A stretch of DNA of 64,000 nt from Paracoccus versutus. Its GTDB lineage: Bacteria; Pseudomonadota; Alphaproteobacteria; Rhodobacterales; Rhodobacteraceae. This document shows, in pieces, positions 17,779-28,006 of this stretch. Below the pieces are notes generated by a model. That model saw only the letters and a list, made by a program, of their open reading frames with translations, did no database searches and was not told where the DNA came from. Each line of letters opens with the position of its first letter. Position 1 is the stretch's first letter. The translations under genes and the position numbers were made by a program. Where the stretch lies: assembly GCF_000763885.1 (NCBI RefSeq), contig NZ_JRKO01000025.1, positions 1-64,000 of the forward strand, written 5' to 3'.

Positions 17779-17820
17779 TTTGTTCGCGACTTCTAAAAAA
17801 TTTTCGCGCGTAAAAATATT
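17779..17820 (+). promoter_or_regulatory. Promoter/operator region of the smo operon
   Basis: TTTGTTCGCGA (17779-17789) is the exact reverse complement of the 11-base TCGCGAACAAA at 10780, and CGCGTAAAAATATT (17807-17820) matches CGCGTAAAATAT at 10805. The centres of the two CGCG cores are about two helical turns apart in both promoters. This is a credible operator pair for the LacI protein encoded just upstream. Confidence 0.5.
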
Positions 17821-17884
17821 GATTGACCCATTCGGTGGAAATCCGTAGCTTCCTTGGCAACAGCTTCACCGAGGGAGGACAAGG

Positions 17885-19189
17885 ATGAAACTGAAGACGG
17901 CGTTGCTGGCCGCGACGGCGATCGCCCTGACGGGCGCCGCGCAGGCCGAGGAACTGACCATCGCCACCGTGAACAACGGCGACATGATCATCATGCAGAA
18001 ACTGGCCCCCGAATGGGAAAAGGCCACCGGGCACAAGATCAACTGGGTGATCCTGGAAGAGAATGTGTTGCGCCAGCGGGTGACGACCGACATCGCCACC
18101 AAGGGCGGACAATTCGACATCATGACCGTCGGCTCCTACGAGGCGCCGATCTGGGGCAAGCAGGGCTGGCTGATGCCGCTCGACGACCTGGGCGAGGATT
18201 ACGACTACGGCGACCTGATCCCCTCGGTCGCGGCCGGGCTTTCGGCCGATGGCAAGCTGGTCGCGGCGCCGTTCTACGCCGAAAGCTCGTTCACCATGTA
18301 TCGCAAGGATCTGTTCGAGGCGGCGGGGCTGACAATGCCCGAGCAGCCGACCTATGACCAGATCGGCGAGTTTGCCGAAAAGCTGACCGACAAGTCCAAG
18401 GAACAATACGGCATCTGCCTGCGCGGCAAGCCGGGCTGGGGCGAGAACATGGCCTTCCTTGGCACCTTGGTGAACACCCATGGCGGGCAATGGTTCGACA
18501 TGAACTGGCAGCCGCAGATCGACAGCCAGCCCTGGCAGCAGGCCATCACCTATTACGTCGACCTGATGACCAAATACGGGCCCCCCGGCGCGGTCAGCAA
18601 CGGCTTCAACGAGAACCAGGCGCTGTTCCAGACCGGCAAATGCGCGATCTGGATCGACGCCACCTCGGCCGCGGGCCGGGTCTACGACCCCAAGCAAAGC
18701 GAGGTCGCCGACAAGATCGCCTTCGCCCCCGCGCCGCAGGCAGTCACCCCGGCGGGTTCGGCCTGGTTCTGGGCCTGGTCGCTGGCCATCCCCTCCAGCT
18801 CGACCAAGGCCGACGTGGCCAAGTCCTTCATCGCCTGGGCGACCTCGAAGGATTACGTGAAGCTGGTCGGCGAAAACGAGGGCTGGGTCGCCGTGCCGCC
18901 GGGCACGCGGCTGTCGACCTACGCGCTGCCCGAATATCAAGAAGCCGCGCCCTTCGCCGCGACCGTGCTGGCCTCGATCGAGGCGGCAGATCCGGCCAAG
19001 CCCACGAAGGATCCGGTGCCCTATACCGGCATCCAATATGTGACGATCCCCGAGTTCCAGGGCATCGGCACGGTCGTCGGCCAGCAGATCTCGGCCGCGC
19101 TGGCCGGGCAGACGAGCGTCGAAGCGGCCCTGAAGGCCGCCCAGGACTACGCGGCGCGCGAGATGACCCGCGCCGGCTACCCCAAGTAA
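17885..19189 (+). CDS. smoE: Polyol ABC transporter substrate-binding protein (SmoE/MtlE-like)
   Basis: Periplasmic receptor for sorbitol, mannitol or a related hexitol. The 434 residues start with a signal peptide ending AAQAEE (residues 1-22) and have the type of SBP family 1: GQFDIMTVGSYEAPIWGKQGW, AAPFYAESSFTMYRKDLF and SAWFWAWSLAIPSSSTK. A GAGGGAGGA ribosome site precedes the ATG. The terminator-like hairpin behind it would let the receptor be made in excess over the permeases, as is usual. Confidence 0.9.
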   Translation: MKLKTALLAATAIALTGAAQAEELTIATVNNGDMIIMQKLAPEWEKATGHKINWVILEENVLRQRVTTDIATKGGQFDIMTVGSYEAPIWGKQGWLMPLDDLGEDYDYGDLIPSVAAGLSADGKLVAAPFYAESSFTMYRKDLFEAAGLTMPEQPTYDQIGEFAEKLTDKSKEQYGICLRGKPGWGENMAFLGTLVNTHGGQWFDMNWQPQIDSQPWQQAITYYVDLMTKYGPPGAVSNGFNENQALFQTGKCAIWIDATSAAGRVYDPKQSEVADKIAFAPAPQAVTPAGSAWFWAWSLAIPSSSTKADVAKSFIAWATSKDYVKLVGENEGWVAVPPGTRLSTYALPEYQEAAPFAATVLASIEAADPAKPTKDPVPYTGIQYVTIPEFQGIGTVVGQQISAALAGQTSVEAALKAAQDYAAREMTRAGYPK

Positions 19190-19208
19190 AGGGCTCCTCC
19201 CTGGAGGG

Positions 19209-19235
19209 GGGCGGAGCGGCAAGCTCCGCCCTTTT
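19209..19235 (+). terminator. Rho-independent terminator/attenuator between smoE and smoF
   Basis: GGGCGGAGC (19209-19217) pairs perfectly with GCTCCGCCC (19223-19231) around GGCAA, followed by TTTT. It is inside the operon, so it probably causes partial termination and raises the binding-protein to permease ratio. Confidence 0.8.
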
Positions 19236-19291
19236 CGAGAGCGGCCGATTTCCCGTCCGCACACGCCGATCATCTTTCATTGGAGACACGC

Positions 19292-20164
19292 ATGGCCACC
19301 GCGCATTCGCGCGCGCTTGCGCGCCTGATGGTCTCGCCCTCGGTCATCCTGCTGCTCTTGTGGATGATCGTACCCCTGGGCATGACCGTTTATTTCAGCT
19401 TCCTGCGCTACAACCTGCTCATGCCCGGCATGGAGACCTGGGCGGGTTTCGACAATTACTATTACTTCGCGACGCAGCCCTCGTTCTGGATCGCGCTGAA
19501 GAACACGCTGTATCTGGTCCTTGGCGTGCTAGCGATCACCGTGATCGGCGGCATCGCCCTGGCCTTGCTGCTGAACCAGCCCTTCTGGGGGCAGGGGATC
19601 GTGCGGGTCATGATCATCGCGCCCTTCTTCGTCATGCCCACGGTCTCGGCGCTGGTGTGGAAGAACTTCTTCATGAACCCGGTCAACGGCATGTTCGCGC
19701 ATCTGGCCAAGGCGCTGGGGTTCGCGCCGCTGGATTTCCTGTCGCAGGCGCCGCTGATGTCGATCATCCTGATCGTTTCCTGGAGCTGGCTGCCCTTTGC
19801 CACGCTGATCCTGCTGACCGCGCTGCAATCCTTGGACAGCGAGCAGATGGAGGCGGCCGAGATGGACGGCGCCGGCTGGCTTTCGCGCTTTCGCTACCTG
19901 ACGCTGCCGCATCTGACGCGCTCGATCACCGTGGTGGTGCTGATCCAGACCATCTTCCTGTTGTCGATCTTTGCCGAGATCCTGGTCACGACCAACGGCG
20001 GTCCGGGCGTTGCATCGACCAACCTGCCGTTCCTGGTCTATTCGCAATCGCTTCTGTCCTTCGACGTGGGCGGCGGCTCGGCCGGCGGCATCATCGCGGT
20101 CATCCTGGCCAATATCGTCGCGATCTTCCTGATGCGGATGATCGGCAAGAACCTGGACGCTTGA
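19292..20164 (+). CDS. smoF: Polyol ABC transporter permease 1 (SmoF-like)
   Basis: Inner-membrane permease of the CUT1 class, 290 residues and six membrane segments. The coupling loop is LDSEQMEAAEMDGAGWLSRFRYLTLP split over residues 180-205. ATG 19292 has GGAG about seven bases upstream; an in-frame TTG at 19280 is less likely. It pairs with the next gene. Confidence 0.9.
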   Translation: MATAHSRALARLMVSPSVILLLLWMIVPLGMTVYFSFLRYNLLMPGMETWAGFDNYYYFATQPSFWIALKNTLYLVLGVLAITVIGGIALALLLNQPFWGQGIVRVMIIAPFFVMPTVSALVWKNFFMNPVNGMFAHLAKALGFAPLDFLSQAPLMSIILIVSWSWLPFATLILLTALQSLDSEQMEAAEMDGAGWLSRFRYLTLPHLTRSITVVVLIQTIFLLSIFAEILVTTNGGPGVASTNLPFLVYSQSLLSFDVGGGSAGGIIAVILANIVAIFLMRMIGKNLDA

Positions 20165-20171
20165 GGAAGCC

Positions 20172-21002
20172 ATGGCACGCAAGACTTCCCCCACCCAACG
20201 GGCCGTTGTCACTGTGGCGGCATGGAGCATCGGTTTCCTGATCTTCCTGCCGATCCTGTGGACGGTGATCCTCAGCTTCAAGTCCGAGACCGATGCGATC
20301 CGCACGCCCTTGCAGGTGCTGTCGGCGCCCTGGACAACGGCCAGCTATGCCGAGGTGCAGGCCCGCTCGAACTACGGCGCGCATTTCATGAACTCGGTCA
20401 TCATCTCGGTCGGCTCGACGGTGCTGGCGCTGATCGTCGCCATTCCGGCCGCCTGGGCCATGGCCTTCCAGCCCGGCCGGCGGACCAAGGACCTGCTGAT
20501 GTGGATGCTGTCGACCAAGATGATGCCGGCCGTGGGCGTCTTGATCCCGATCTACCTGATGTTCCGCGACTTCGGCCTGCTGGATACGCGGATCGGGCTG
20601 ACGGTGGTGATGACGCTGATCAACCTGCCGATCGTGGTCTGGATGCTCTACACCTATTTTCGCGAGATCCCGTCCGAGATCCTGGAAGCGGCGCGGATGG
20701 ACGGCGCCAGCCTTGGCAAGGAAATCCTTTACGTGCTGACGCCGATGGCGGTGCCCGGCATCGCCTCGACCTTGCTGCTGAACGTGATCCTGGCCTGGAA
20801 CGAGGCGTTCTGGACCCTGCAGCTGACCACCTCGAAAGCGGCGCCGCTGACGGCCTTCATCGCCAGCTATTCCTCGCCCGAGGGGCTGTTCTACGCGAAA
20901 CTTTCGGCGGCCTCGACCATGGCCATCGCCCCGATCCTGATCCTTGGCTGGTTCAGCCAGAAGCAACTGGTCCGCGGCCTGACATTCGGCGCGGTGAAGT
21001 GA
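20172..21002 (+). CDS. smoG: Polyol ABC transporter permease 2 (SmoG-like)
   Basis: Second CUT1 permease, 276 residues with six membrane segments. The coupling loop [19 protein letters not shown] is typical of MalG-like subunits. It starts 7 bases after smoF and ends 10 bases before the ATPase gene. Confidence 0.9.
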   Translation: MARKTSPTQRAVVTVAAWSIGFLIFLPILWTVILSFKSETDAIRTPLQVLSAPWTTASYAEVQARSNYGAHFMNSVIISVGSTVLALIVAIPAAWAMAFQPGRRTKDLLMWMLSTKMMPAVGVLIPIYLMFRDFGLLDTRIGLTVVMTLINLPIVVWMLYTYFREIPSEILEAARMDGASLGKEILYVLTPMAVPGIASTLLLNVILAWNEAFWTLQLTTSKAAPLTAFIASYSSPEGLFYAKLSAASTMAIAPILILGWFSQKQLVRGLTFGAVK

Positions 21003-21012
21003 GGTAAACCCA

Positions 21013-22007
<995 letters not shown>

Positions 22008-22011
<4 letters not shown>

Positions 22012-22778
22012 GACTGCAAGGCAAAACCGCCCTCATCACCGGCGCCGCGCGCGGCATCGGGCTGGAATTCGCCCGCGCCTATATCGCCGAGGGCGCCCGT
22101 GTCGCCCTGGCCGACATCAACGCCGATGCCGTGCGCGCCGCCGCCGAAAGCCTGGGGCCGCAGGCCATCGCGGTGCAGATGGATGTCACGAAACAGGACA
22201 GCATCGACGCGGGCTTCGCCGAGGTGATCGCTCGATTCGGCCATCTCGACATCCTCATCAACAACGCGGCGCTGTTCACCGCCGCCCCGGTCGAGGAAGT
22301 GACCCGCGCCGATTACGACCGCGTCATCGCCGTGAACATGACCGGGGCCTTCTTCTGCATGCAAGCGGCCGCGAAACACATGATCGCGGGCGGCAAGGGC
22401 GGCAAGATCATCAACATGGCCAGCCAAGCCGGGCGCCGCGGCGAACCCCTGGTGGCGGTCTATTGCGCCAGCAAGGCCGCCGTCATCAGCATGACGCAAA
22501 GCGCGGGCCTTGGCCTGATCCGCCACGGCATCAACGTCAACGCCATCGCCCCCGGCGTGGTGGACGGCGAGCATTGGGACATGGTGGACGAGCATTTCGC
22601 CCGTTTCGAGGGGCTGAAGCCCGGCGAGAAGAAAAAGCGGGTCGGGGCAGCCGTCCCCTTTGGCCGCATGGGCGTCGCCTCGGACCTGACCGGCATGGCG
22701 ATCTTCCTGGCCACGCCCGAGGCCGATTACATCGTCGGGCAGACCTTCGGCGTCGACGGCGGCAACTGGCTGGCCTGA
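22008..22778 (+). CDS. smoS: Sorbitol (galactitol) dehydrogenase, short-chain dehydrogenase SmoS
   Basis: Oxidises D-sorbitol to fructose and, in the Rhodobacter enzyme, also galactitol to L-tagatose, with NAD+. The 256 residues follow the Rhodobacter SmoS sequence closely by eye: [16 protein letters not shown], the NNAAL motif, the catalytic Ser in [21 protein letters not shown] (Tyr and Lys), then the long matching stretch [17 protein letters not shown] and [14 protein letters not shown]. It is translationally coupled to smoK. A GC-rich hairpin (about 22794-22815, no T-run) follows. Confidence 0.92.
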
Positions 22779-22833
22779 GCTTTCACCTGCGCGGCCCCCG
22801 CCCGCCGGGGCCGCCCTCTCATCCGGGGTCCAC

Positions 22834-23820
22834 ATGCAAGCCATCGTCTTTCGCCAGGGCGGCCAAGTCGCCGTCGAAACCCTGCCCGATCCCGAACCCG
22901 GACCGGGCGAGGTGCTGATCGCCATCCGCGCCAGCGGCATCTGCCATACCGACATCGAGATCCTGCGCGGCAATTACGGCGCCTCGGCCTTCCCGCTGGT
23001 GCCGGGTCACGAATATGCCGGCGAGGTTCTGGCGGCGGGCGAGGGGGTGACGGGTTTCGCGCCCGGCGACCTGGTCGTGGCCGATCCGAACCTCGGCTGC
23101 GGGGATTGTCCCGGTTGCCGCGCCGGGCGGGTCAACCTGTGCGAAAACCTCGGTGCCTATGGCGTGACCCGCAACGGCGGCTTTGCCGAGCGCTGCGTGC
23201 TGCGGGCCGATGCCCTGGTGCCCGCCCCCGGCATGGACCCGGCGCTGGCGGCATTGGCCGAGCCGATGGGTTGCGTGCTGAACGGCCTGTCGCCCCTGGC
23301 CGGACGGCGGATCGACCGGGCGCTGGTCTTTGGCGCCGGACCCATCGGCATGCTGATGGGCATCGCCCTGCGCCAGCGCGGGGCCGAGGTGGCGATGGTC
23401 GACCTGGACGAGAGCCGGCTGGCCATGGCGGCGGAGTTCGGCCTCGGCGCGCTGCCCCAGGGCTCGGCCGAACTGGATCGGCTGCGCTGCGGCTGCGACC
23501 TGGCGGTGGATGCGACCGGCGTGCCGGCGGTGGCGGCGGGCCTGCCGGGATACGCTGCGAACGGCGGCAACGTGCTGTATTTCGGCGTCTGCCCGCCCGC
23601 GGCGCGGATCGAAATCGCGCCCTTCGAGATCTTTCGCCGCCAGCTATCGCTCTTTGGCACGCATTCCCTGAACCGCAATATCGCCGAGGCGCTGGAGGTC
23701 ATCCAGGCCTGCGGTCCGGGCCTGGGCAGGCTGATAACCCATCGGCTGCCGCTGCCCGAGATCGCCGGGGTTTTCCGGGCCGGCACGCCCAAGGGCGCCA
23801 TGAAGGTGCTGATGGCGTGA
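22834..23820 (+). CDS. Zinc-dependent medium-chain alcohol/polyol dehydrogenase
   Basis: NAD(P)-dependent polyol dehydrogenase of 328 residues. The catalytic zinc ligands are in SGICHTD (Cys37) and PGHEYAGEV. All four structural-zinc cysteines are present in GCGDCPGCRAGRVNLC, and the Rossmann motif is FGAGPIGMLMG. It follows smoS by 55 bases in the hexitol operon. Arabinitol, sorbitol or altritol are the likely substrates; D-altritol 5-dehydrogenase of Agrobacterium belongs to this family. Which one applies cannot be read from sequence. Confidence 0.85.
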   Translation: MQAIVFRQGGQVAVETLPDPEPGPGEVLIAIRASGICHTDIEILRGNYGASAFPLVPGHEYAGEVLAAGEGVTGFAPGDLVVADPNLGCGDCPGCRAGRVNLCENLGAYGVTRNGGFAERCVLRADALVPAPGMDPALAALAEPMGCVLNGLSPLAGRRIDRALVFGAGPIGMLMGIALRQRGAEVAMVDLDESRLAMAAEFGLGALPQGSAELDRLRCGCDLAVDATGVPAVAAGLPGYAANGGNVLYFGVCPPAARIEIAPFEIFRRQLSLFGTHSLNRNIAEALEVIQACGPGLGRLITHRLPLPEIAGVFRAGTPKGAMKVLMA

Positions 23821-23893
23821 CCGGCAGGGATGCGATCGGGGTTTGTGATCGGTTCCGAAATGGTCCAGACCACGGGATGGGAAATCGGGCGGG

Positions 23894-24574
23894 ATGATGG
23901 AATTGACGCAAACCCCTGGAGGCTACGAAGCCTTCCTGTTCGACATGGACGGCACGCTGCTGACCTCGATCCCGGCCGTCGAGCGGGTCTGGACCGGCTG
24001 GGCGCATCGCGTCGGGGCGCCGGTCGCCGAGGTTCTTGCCTATCTGCACGGCCGCCGCGCCGTCGATACCGTGCGCCACTTCGCCCCGCCGCATCTGCGG
24101 ATCGCTGAGGAGGTTGCCTGGGTCGAGGCGCGCGAGATCGAGGATGTCGATGGGGTCGTCGCCATCGCAGGCGCCATCGACCTGCTCGCCTCGCTCGCGC
24201 CGGGGCGATGGGCCGTGGTGACTTCGGCAAGCCGCAGGCTGGCGCTGCGGCGGATGGCGGCCGCGGGGCTTCCGCTGCCCCGGATCATGGTCACTTCGGA
24301 CGACGTGTCGCGCGGCAAGCCGGACCCCGAAGGCTATCGTCGAGGGGCTGCGCTGCTGGGCGTGGACATCGGCCGCTGCCTGGTTTTCGAGGACACGGAA
24401 GCCGGCCTGCTGGCCGGGCGGGCAGCGGGCGCCCAGGTCATCCGCATTGCCGGGCCCCATACCGTGCCCCAGGGCGAAGAAGCGCCGACGATCACCGATT
24501 ACGGCGGGCTTCGCGTCTTGTCCGGCGCCAGCGGCATGGTGCTGAGTTGGGCGACGGAACCTGTCGGACCCTAG
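23894..24574 (+). CDS. HAD-superfamily sugar phosphatase
   Basis: Removes phosphate from a small sugar phosphate. Motif I is FDMDGTLL (nucleophile Asp17), motif II VVTSAS, and motifs III/IV lie in RGKPDPEGYRRGAALLG and CLVFEDTEAG. The cap domain is of the small C1 type, and 226 residues is typical of YfbT/Gpp-like enzymes. It follows the polyol dehydrogenases by 73 bases. Relieving sugar-phosphate stress in hexitol catabolism is a reasonable role. Two adjacent ATG codons (23894, 23897) could serve as start. Confidence 0.85.
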   Translation: MMELTQTPGGYEAFLFDMDGTLLTSIPAVERVWTGWAHRVGAPVAEVLAYLHGRRAVDTVRHFAPPHLRIAEEVAWVEAREIEDVDGVVAIAGAIDLLASLAPGRWAVVTSASRRLALRRMAAAGLPLPRIMVTSDDVSRGKPDPEGYRRGAALLGVDIGRCLVFEDTEAGLLAGRAAGAQVIRIAGPHTVPQGEEAPTITDYGGLRVLSGASGMVLSWATEPVGP

Positions 24575-24622
24575 GATTTCGCTCTCCAGCCGCTGGGCCG
24601 GGGCCATCGCGGTGCTTGGTCG

Positions 24623-25138
24623 TCACCGCCCCGGCACGTCGCGCTGGTCCAGGATCAGTTGAAGAAATGCCAGGTCGAGCCATTTGCCGAACTTGGCGCC
24701 GACCTGCTTCAGATGGCCCGCCTGTTCGAAGCCCAGCGTCTCGTGCAGCCGGATCGAGGCGGTATTGCCGGCCTCGATCCCGGCCACCATCACATGCTTG
24801 CCCAGGTCTCGCGCGCGCTCGATCAGCGCCAGCATGAGGGCGCGGCCGATCCCGGCGCCGCGCTGGTCGCCACGCACATAGACCGAATGCTCGACGGTAT
24901 GGCGATAGCCGTCGAAGGCACGCCAGTCGCCGAAGGACGCATAGCCCAGGACCGCGCCATTTTCGTCCACCGCGACCAGCACCGGATAGCCGGCCCGGTG
25001 GCGGTCGGCCAGCCAGGCCATGCGGTTGGCGGCATCGACCTGCGTCTCGTTCCAGATCGCCGTCGTATGGGCGACGGCATCGTTGTAGATCGCGGTAATG
25101 CCGTCGATATGCTGGTCCTCTGCGTCGCGGATGTCCAT
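24623..25138 (-). CDS. GNAT acetyltransferase, phosphinothricin/methionine-sulfoximine type
   Basis: N-acetylates the amino group of toxic glutamate analogues or related small amines with acetyl-CoA. The 171 residues carry IYNDAVAHTTAIWNE at the N-terminus, the acetyl-CoA loop QRGAGIGRALMLALIERARDLG and NTASIRLHETLGFEQAGHLKQVG, all characteristic of Pat/MddA. I start at the Met preceding DIRDAED; an upstream Met at 25162 adds eight residues. It converges with the HAD gene. The gap to the MocR gene (25139-25378) holds a T-run but no convincing hairpin. Confidence 0.87.
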   Translation of the reverse strand: MDIRDAEDQHIDGITAIYNDAVAHTTAIWNETQVDAANRMAWLADRHRAGYPVLVAVDENGAVLGYASFGDWRAFDGYRHTVEHSVYVRGDQRGAGIGRALMLALIERARDLGKHVMVAGIEAGNTASIRLHETLGFEQAGHLKQVGAKFGKWLDLAFLQLILDQRDVPGR

Positions 25139-25378
25139 TCCGGCCCTCTGCCTGTTCGCCATACCGGGGCACGATCCGCCAAAGCGGGCGCACCGTCAAC
25201 GCGATCCCGGCGGGCTTTTTTCGGTGTCGCGAAGGTGGCGCGGCAATCTCCATGGCGATCCCGGCGATGGGCAGCCCCTGGGCAGGCCGCCGACCAGCAA
25301 AGCCCGTCGCGGGCCAGGCTTGCTGCGCAGGGTCTGCACGAACGCATCGGGTTTTCGAAGCCGGATCGGTCCAGTCCC

Positions 25379-26776
25379 TCAAGCCTTTTCCATCGCCCCC
25401 TGAAGCACCGGGAAGATCCGCGCATCGCCAAGCTGCGCGACGTTGAAGCGCAGGAACGCGCTTGCGGATTGCGAGACGCTGAAGACGTTTCCCGGCGCGA
25501 GGACGACGTTCTCCTCCAGGCAGCGCCGGGCGATGGCGGTGGAATCCCGGCCCTCGGGTAGGCGGCACCACAGGTAGAAGCCGCCGCGCGGCATGATCCA
25601 GGGAAGCAGGCCAAGCGGCCGCAGCCGGTCCTCCGCCTCCTTCCGGGCCCGCGTCAGCCGCTGGCGCAGCTCGTCCATATGCTTGCGATAGCTGCCGCCA
25701 GCCAGAACGCCTGCGATCACCTCCGCCGCCACTGGGCTGGGGCCGCCGAAGCTGGTCGCGACCTGCAGGTCGGCCAGCCCTTCGATCCAATCCGGCCGCG
25801 CTGCGATATAGCCGCAGCGCAGCGAGGCCGAGAGCGTCTTTGAAAAACTGCCGATCCTGATGACGCGGTTCAGCCCGTCGAGGATCGCCAGCCGCGGCGA
25901 CAGGGCGGGCTCGAAATCCGCGAAGATGTCGTCCTCGACGATGGTCAGCCCGTGGGCCGCCGCCGCGCTCAGCACCCGATGCGCGGTCTGAGGCGAAAGG
26001 CTGGCGCCGGTCGGGTTGTGCAGCGCCGAATTGGTGATGTAGAGCCGCGGGTTTTCCTGGGCGAGGGCGCGCTCGAAGGCGGCGATGTCCGGGCCGGTGG
26101 GGGTGAAGGGGATGCCCATGACCCGCACCTGATGGGCGCGCAGCAGCGCCTGGAAATTGAAATAGCAGGGATCGTCGACCAGAACGGTATCCTCGGGCCG
26201 CAGCAGCAGGCGGCAGATCAGGTCGATGGCCTGCGTCCCCGAGCCCGTCAGCATGACCTGATCCATCGTGGCGGCGATGCCCTCGTCGGCGAACCGGCCC
26301 AGCAGCAGGCGCCGCAGCGCCGGCGCGCCGCGGGTGCTGCCATAATCGGACAGCAGGGCGTCCTCGGCCCGCGCCAGCGCCCGCAAGCCTTTCCGCAGCG
26401 CGGCATTGGGCATCCAACCGGCAGGCAGCCAGCCGCAGCCCGGCTTCAAGACCGTGGGGTCGGCATCGAGCGATTGCCGCGAGACCCAGAACGGATCGAC
26501 GGCGCGGTCGCGCGGCGGCCCCATTCCGGCCAGCGCCATCGGCGGCAGGTCGGCGCCGGTGACATAGAAGCCCGAGCCGCGCCTGGCGCGGATGACACCC
26601 TCCGCCGCCAGCCGGTCATAGGCCTCGACTACGGTCGAGGGCGAGACACCCATGGTTCTCGCGAAGCCCCGGACCGAGGGCAGGCGGTCGCCGGGGCCGA
26701 GCGCCCGGTTCGCGATCTTGGCGCGGACGGCATTCATCAGCGCCTGCGTGCGCGTGGTTTCCTGGCTGTCCATCAT
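25379..26776 (-). CDS. MocR/PdxR-like regulator (GntR HTH fused to aminotransferase domain)
   Basis: Transcription factor of about 465 residues. The N-terminal GntR helix-turn-helix (LPSVRGFARTMGVSPSTVVEAYDRL) is fused to a fold-type I aminotransferase domain that binds pyridoxal phosphate as a sensor. The domain keeps GSGTQAIDLICR, NSALHNPTGASLS, VEDDIFADFEP and the lysine motif GSFSKTLSASLRCGY. Two adjacent Met codons (26776, 26773) sit behind GGGAGAAGG. It is divergent from a DMT exporter with a shared promoter region, the usual arrangement for MocR proteins controlling their neighbour. Confidence 0.9.
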   Translation of the reverse strand: MMDSQETTRTQALMNAVRAKIANRALGPGDRLPSVRGFARTMGVSPSTVVEAYDRLAAEGVIRARRGSGFYVTGADLPPMALAGMGPPRDRAVDPFWVSRQSLDADPTVLKPGCGWLPAGWMPNAALRKGLRALARAEDALLSDYGSTRGAPALRRLLLGRFADEGIAATMDQVMLTGSGTQAIDLICRLLLRPEDTVLVDDPCYFNFQALLRAHQVRVMGIPFTPTGPDIAAFERALAQENPRLYITNSALHNPTGASLSPQTAHRVLSAAAAHGLTIVEDDIFADFEPALSPRLAILDGLNRVIRIGSFSKTLSASLRCGYIAARPDWIEGLADLQVATSFGGPSPVAAEVIAGVLAGGSYRKHMDELRQRLTRARKEAEDRLRPLGLLPWIMPRGGFYLWCRLPEGRDSTAIARRCLEENVVLAPGNVFSVSQSASAFLRFNVAQLGDARIFPVLQGAMEKA

Positions 26777-26792
26777 CGCGCCTTCTCCCGCT

Positions 26793-26831
26793 GTATGGGC
26801 CGCTTCACCCATACGGATTGTAGAAATTGTA
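26793..26831. promoter_or_regulatory. Candidate MocR operator in the divergent promoter
   Basis: Between the two genes there is an inverted repeat GTATGGG (26793-26799)/CCCATAC (26808-26814) and, next to it, a direct repeat ATTGTA at 26817-26822 and 26826-26831. Both kinds of repeat are known as MocR sites. This is a prediction from symmetry only. Confidence 0.45.
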
Positions 26832-26897
26832 ATGCACTGTTCCTGTCGTTGCCAGCGCCGGATCGCTATTGCCGGGGATGGTAAAGCGGGGATCGCC

Positions 26898-27758
26898 ATG
26901 GAACGTGGAACGGCAGGTTGGGGCAGCGGCCTTCTGGGCGTCATCATCTTCAGCGGGTCGCTGCCGGCCACCCGCGTCGCCGTGGCGGATTTCTCGCCGA
27001 TGTTCCTGACCTCGGCCCGTGCGGTGATCGCCGCGCTGCTGGGGGCGGCTTGCCTGTTGGCGCTGCGCCAGCCCCGGCCCGAGCGCCGCGACCTGCTGTC
27101 CTTGGCGCTGGTCGCCTTCGGCGTCGTGCTGGGCTTTCCGCTGCTGACCGCGCTGGCGCTGCAGCACATCACCGCGGCCCATTCCATCGTCTTCGTCGGG
27201 CTGCTGCCGCTGGCGACCGCCATCTTCGGCGTGCTGCGCGGAGGCGAGCGGCCCGCGCCGGCCTTCTGGGTCTTTGCGGTGGCCGGCGCGGCTGCGGTTG
27301 CCGGCTTCGCCCTGCATGGCAGCGAGGGCGGCACGCTGGCCGGCGACCTGCTGATGATCGCCGCGATCCTGGCCTGCGGGCTGGGCTATGCCGAGGGCGC
27401 CACGCTGTCGCGCCGGCTTGGCGGCTGGCAGGTCATCTCCTGGGCCTTGCTGCTGTCCTTGCCGATCATGGCGGCGATCAGCCTGTTCACCTTGCCGCCT
27501 GCATGGTCCCTGATCACCATGCCCGCTTGGCTCGGGCTTGGCTATGTCTCGGTCTTCAGCATGATGGTCGGCTTCATCTTCTGGTATCGCGGCCTCGCGC
27601 TTGGCGGGATTGCCGGGGTCGGGCAGTTGCAGCTTCTGCAACCCTTCTTCGGCTTCCTGCTGGCGGCGATCCTGCTGGGCGAGCCCATCGCCTGGACCAT
27701 GATCGCATCCGCCGTCATCGTCGTCCTCTGCGTCGCCGGGGCCAAGCGATATGCGTGA
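26898..27758 (+). CDS. DMT/EamA-family transporter
   Basis: Inner-membrane exporter of 286 residues with ten hydrophobic segments in two EamA repeats. The second repeat holds GYVSVFSMMVGFIFWYRGLALGG and the Q-rich motif QLQLLQPFFGFLLAAILLGE. ATG 26898 follows a GGGG-rich site. It is divergent from the MocR regulator, so its substrate is probably an amino acid, amine or vitamin B6-like compound. The gap to the sigma factor gene (27759-28006) shows no recognisable site. Confidence 0.88.
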   Translation: MERGTAGWGSGLLGVIIFSGSLPATRVAVADFSPMFLTSARAVIAALLGAACLLALRQPRPERRDLLSLALVAFGVVLGFPLLTALALQHITAAHSIVFVGLLPLATAIFGVLRGGERPAPAFWVFAVAGAAAVAGFALHGSEGGTLAGDLLMIAAILACGLGYAEGATLSRRLGGWQVISWALLLSLPIMAAISLFTLPPAWSLITMPAWLGLGYVSVFSMMVGFIFWYRGLALGGIAGVGQLQLLQPFFGFLLAAILLGEPIAWTMIASAVIVVLCVAGAKRYA

Positions 27759-28006
27759 GGCCCGGACATGGCCCTCGTCATTCCCGAAACCTCTGCGGCA
27801 AGGACCGATCATGATCCGGCATGGATGGCGAAACCGCAGGCATCACCAGGCCGGCGGTATGCGGCCTGCGTGGCTGGCGGGACGAGCTTGCCACCGCTAG
27901 GCCCCGCGCGGCCTGGCCGCTGCGTCATGGCCGGGCGCGGGGTAGGAGGAATGCAGCCAAGCCGTCCAGCACAGCCACCCCGAAACCTTTGTGGTGCCGC
28001 GCGACG

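Noticed and set aside
25210..25222. T-run between the acetyltransferase and MocR genes as a terminator
   Set aside because: No stable stem precedes it.
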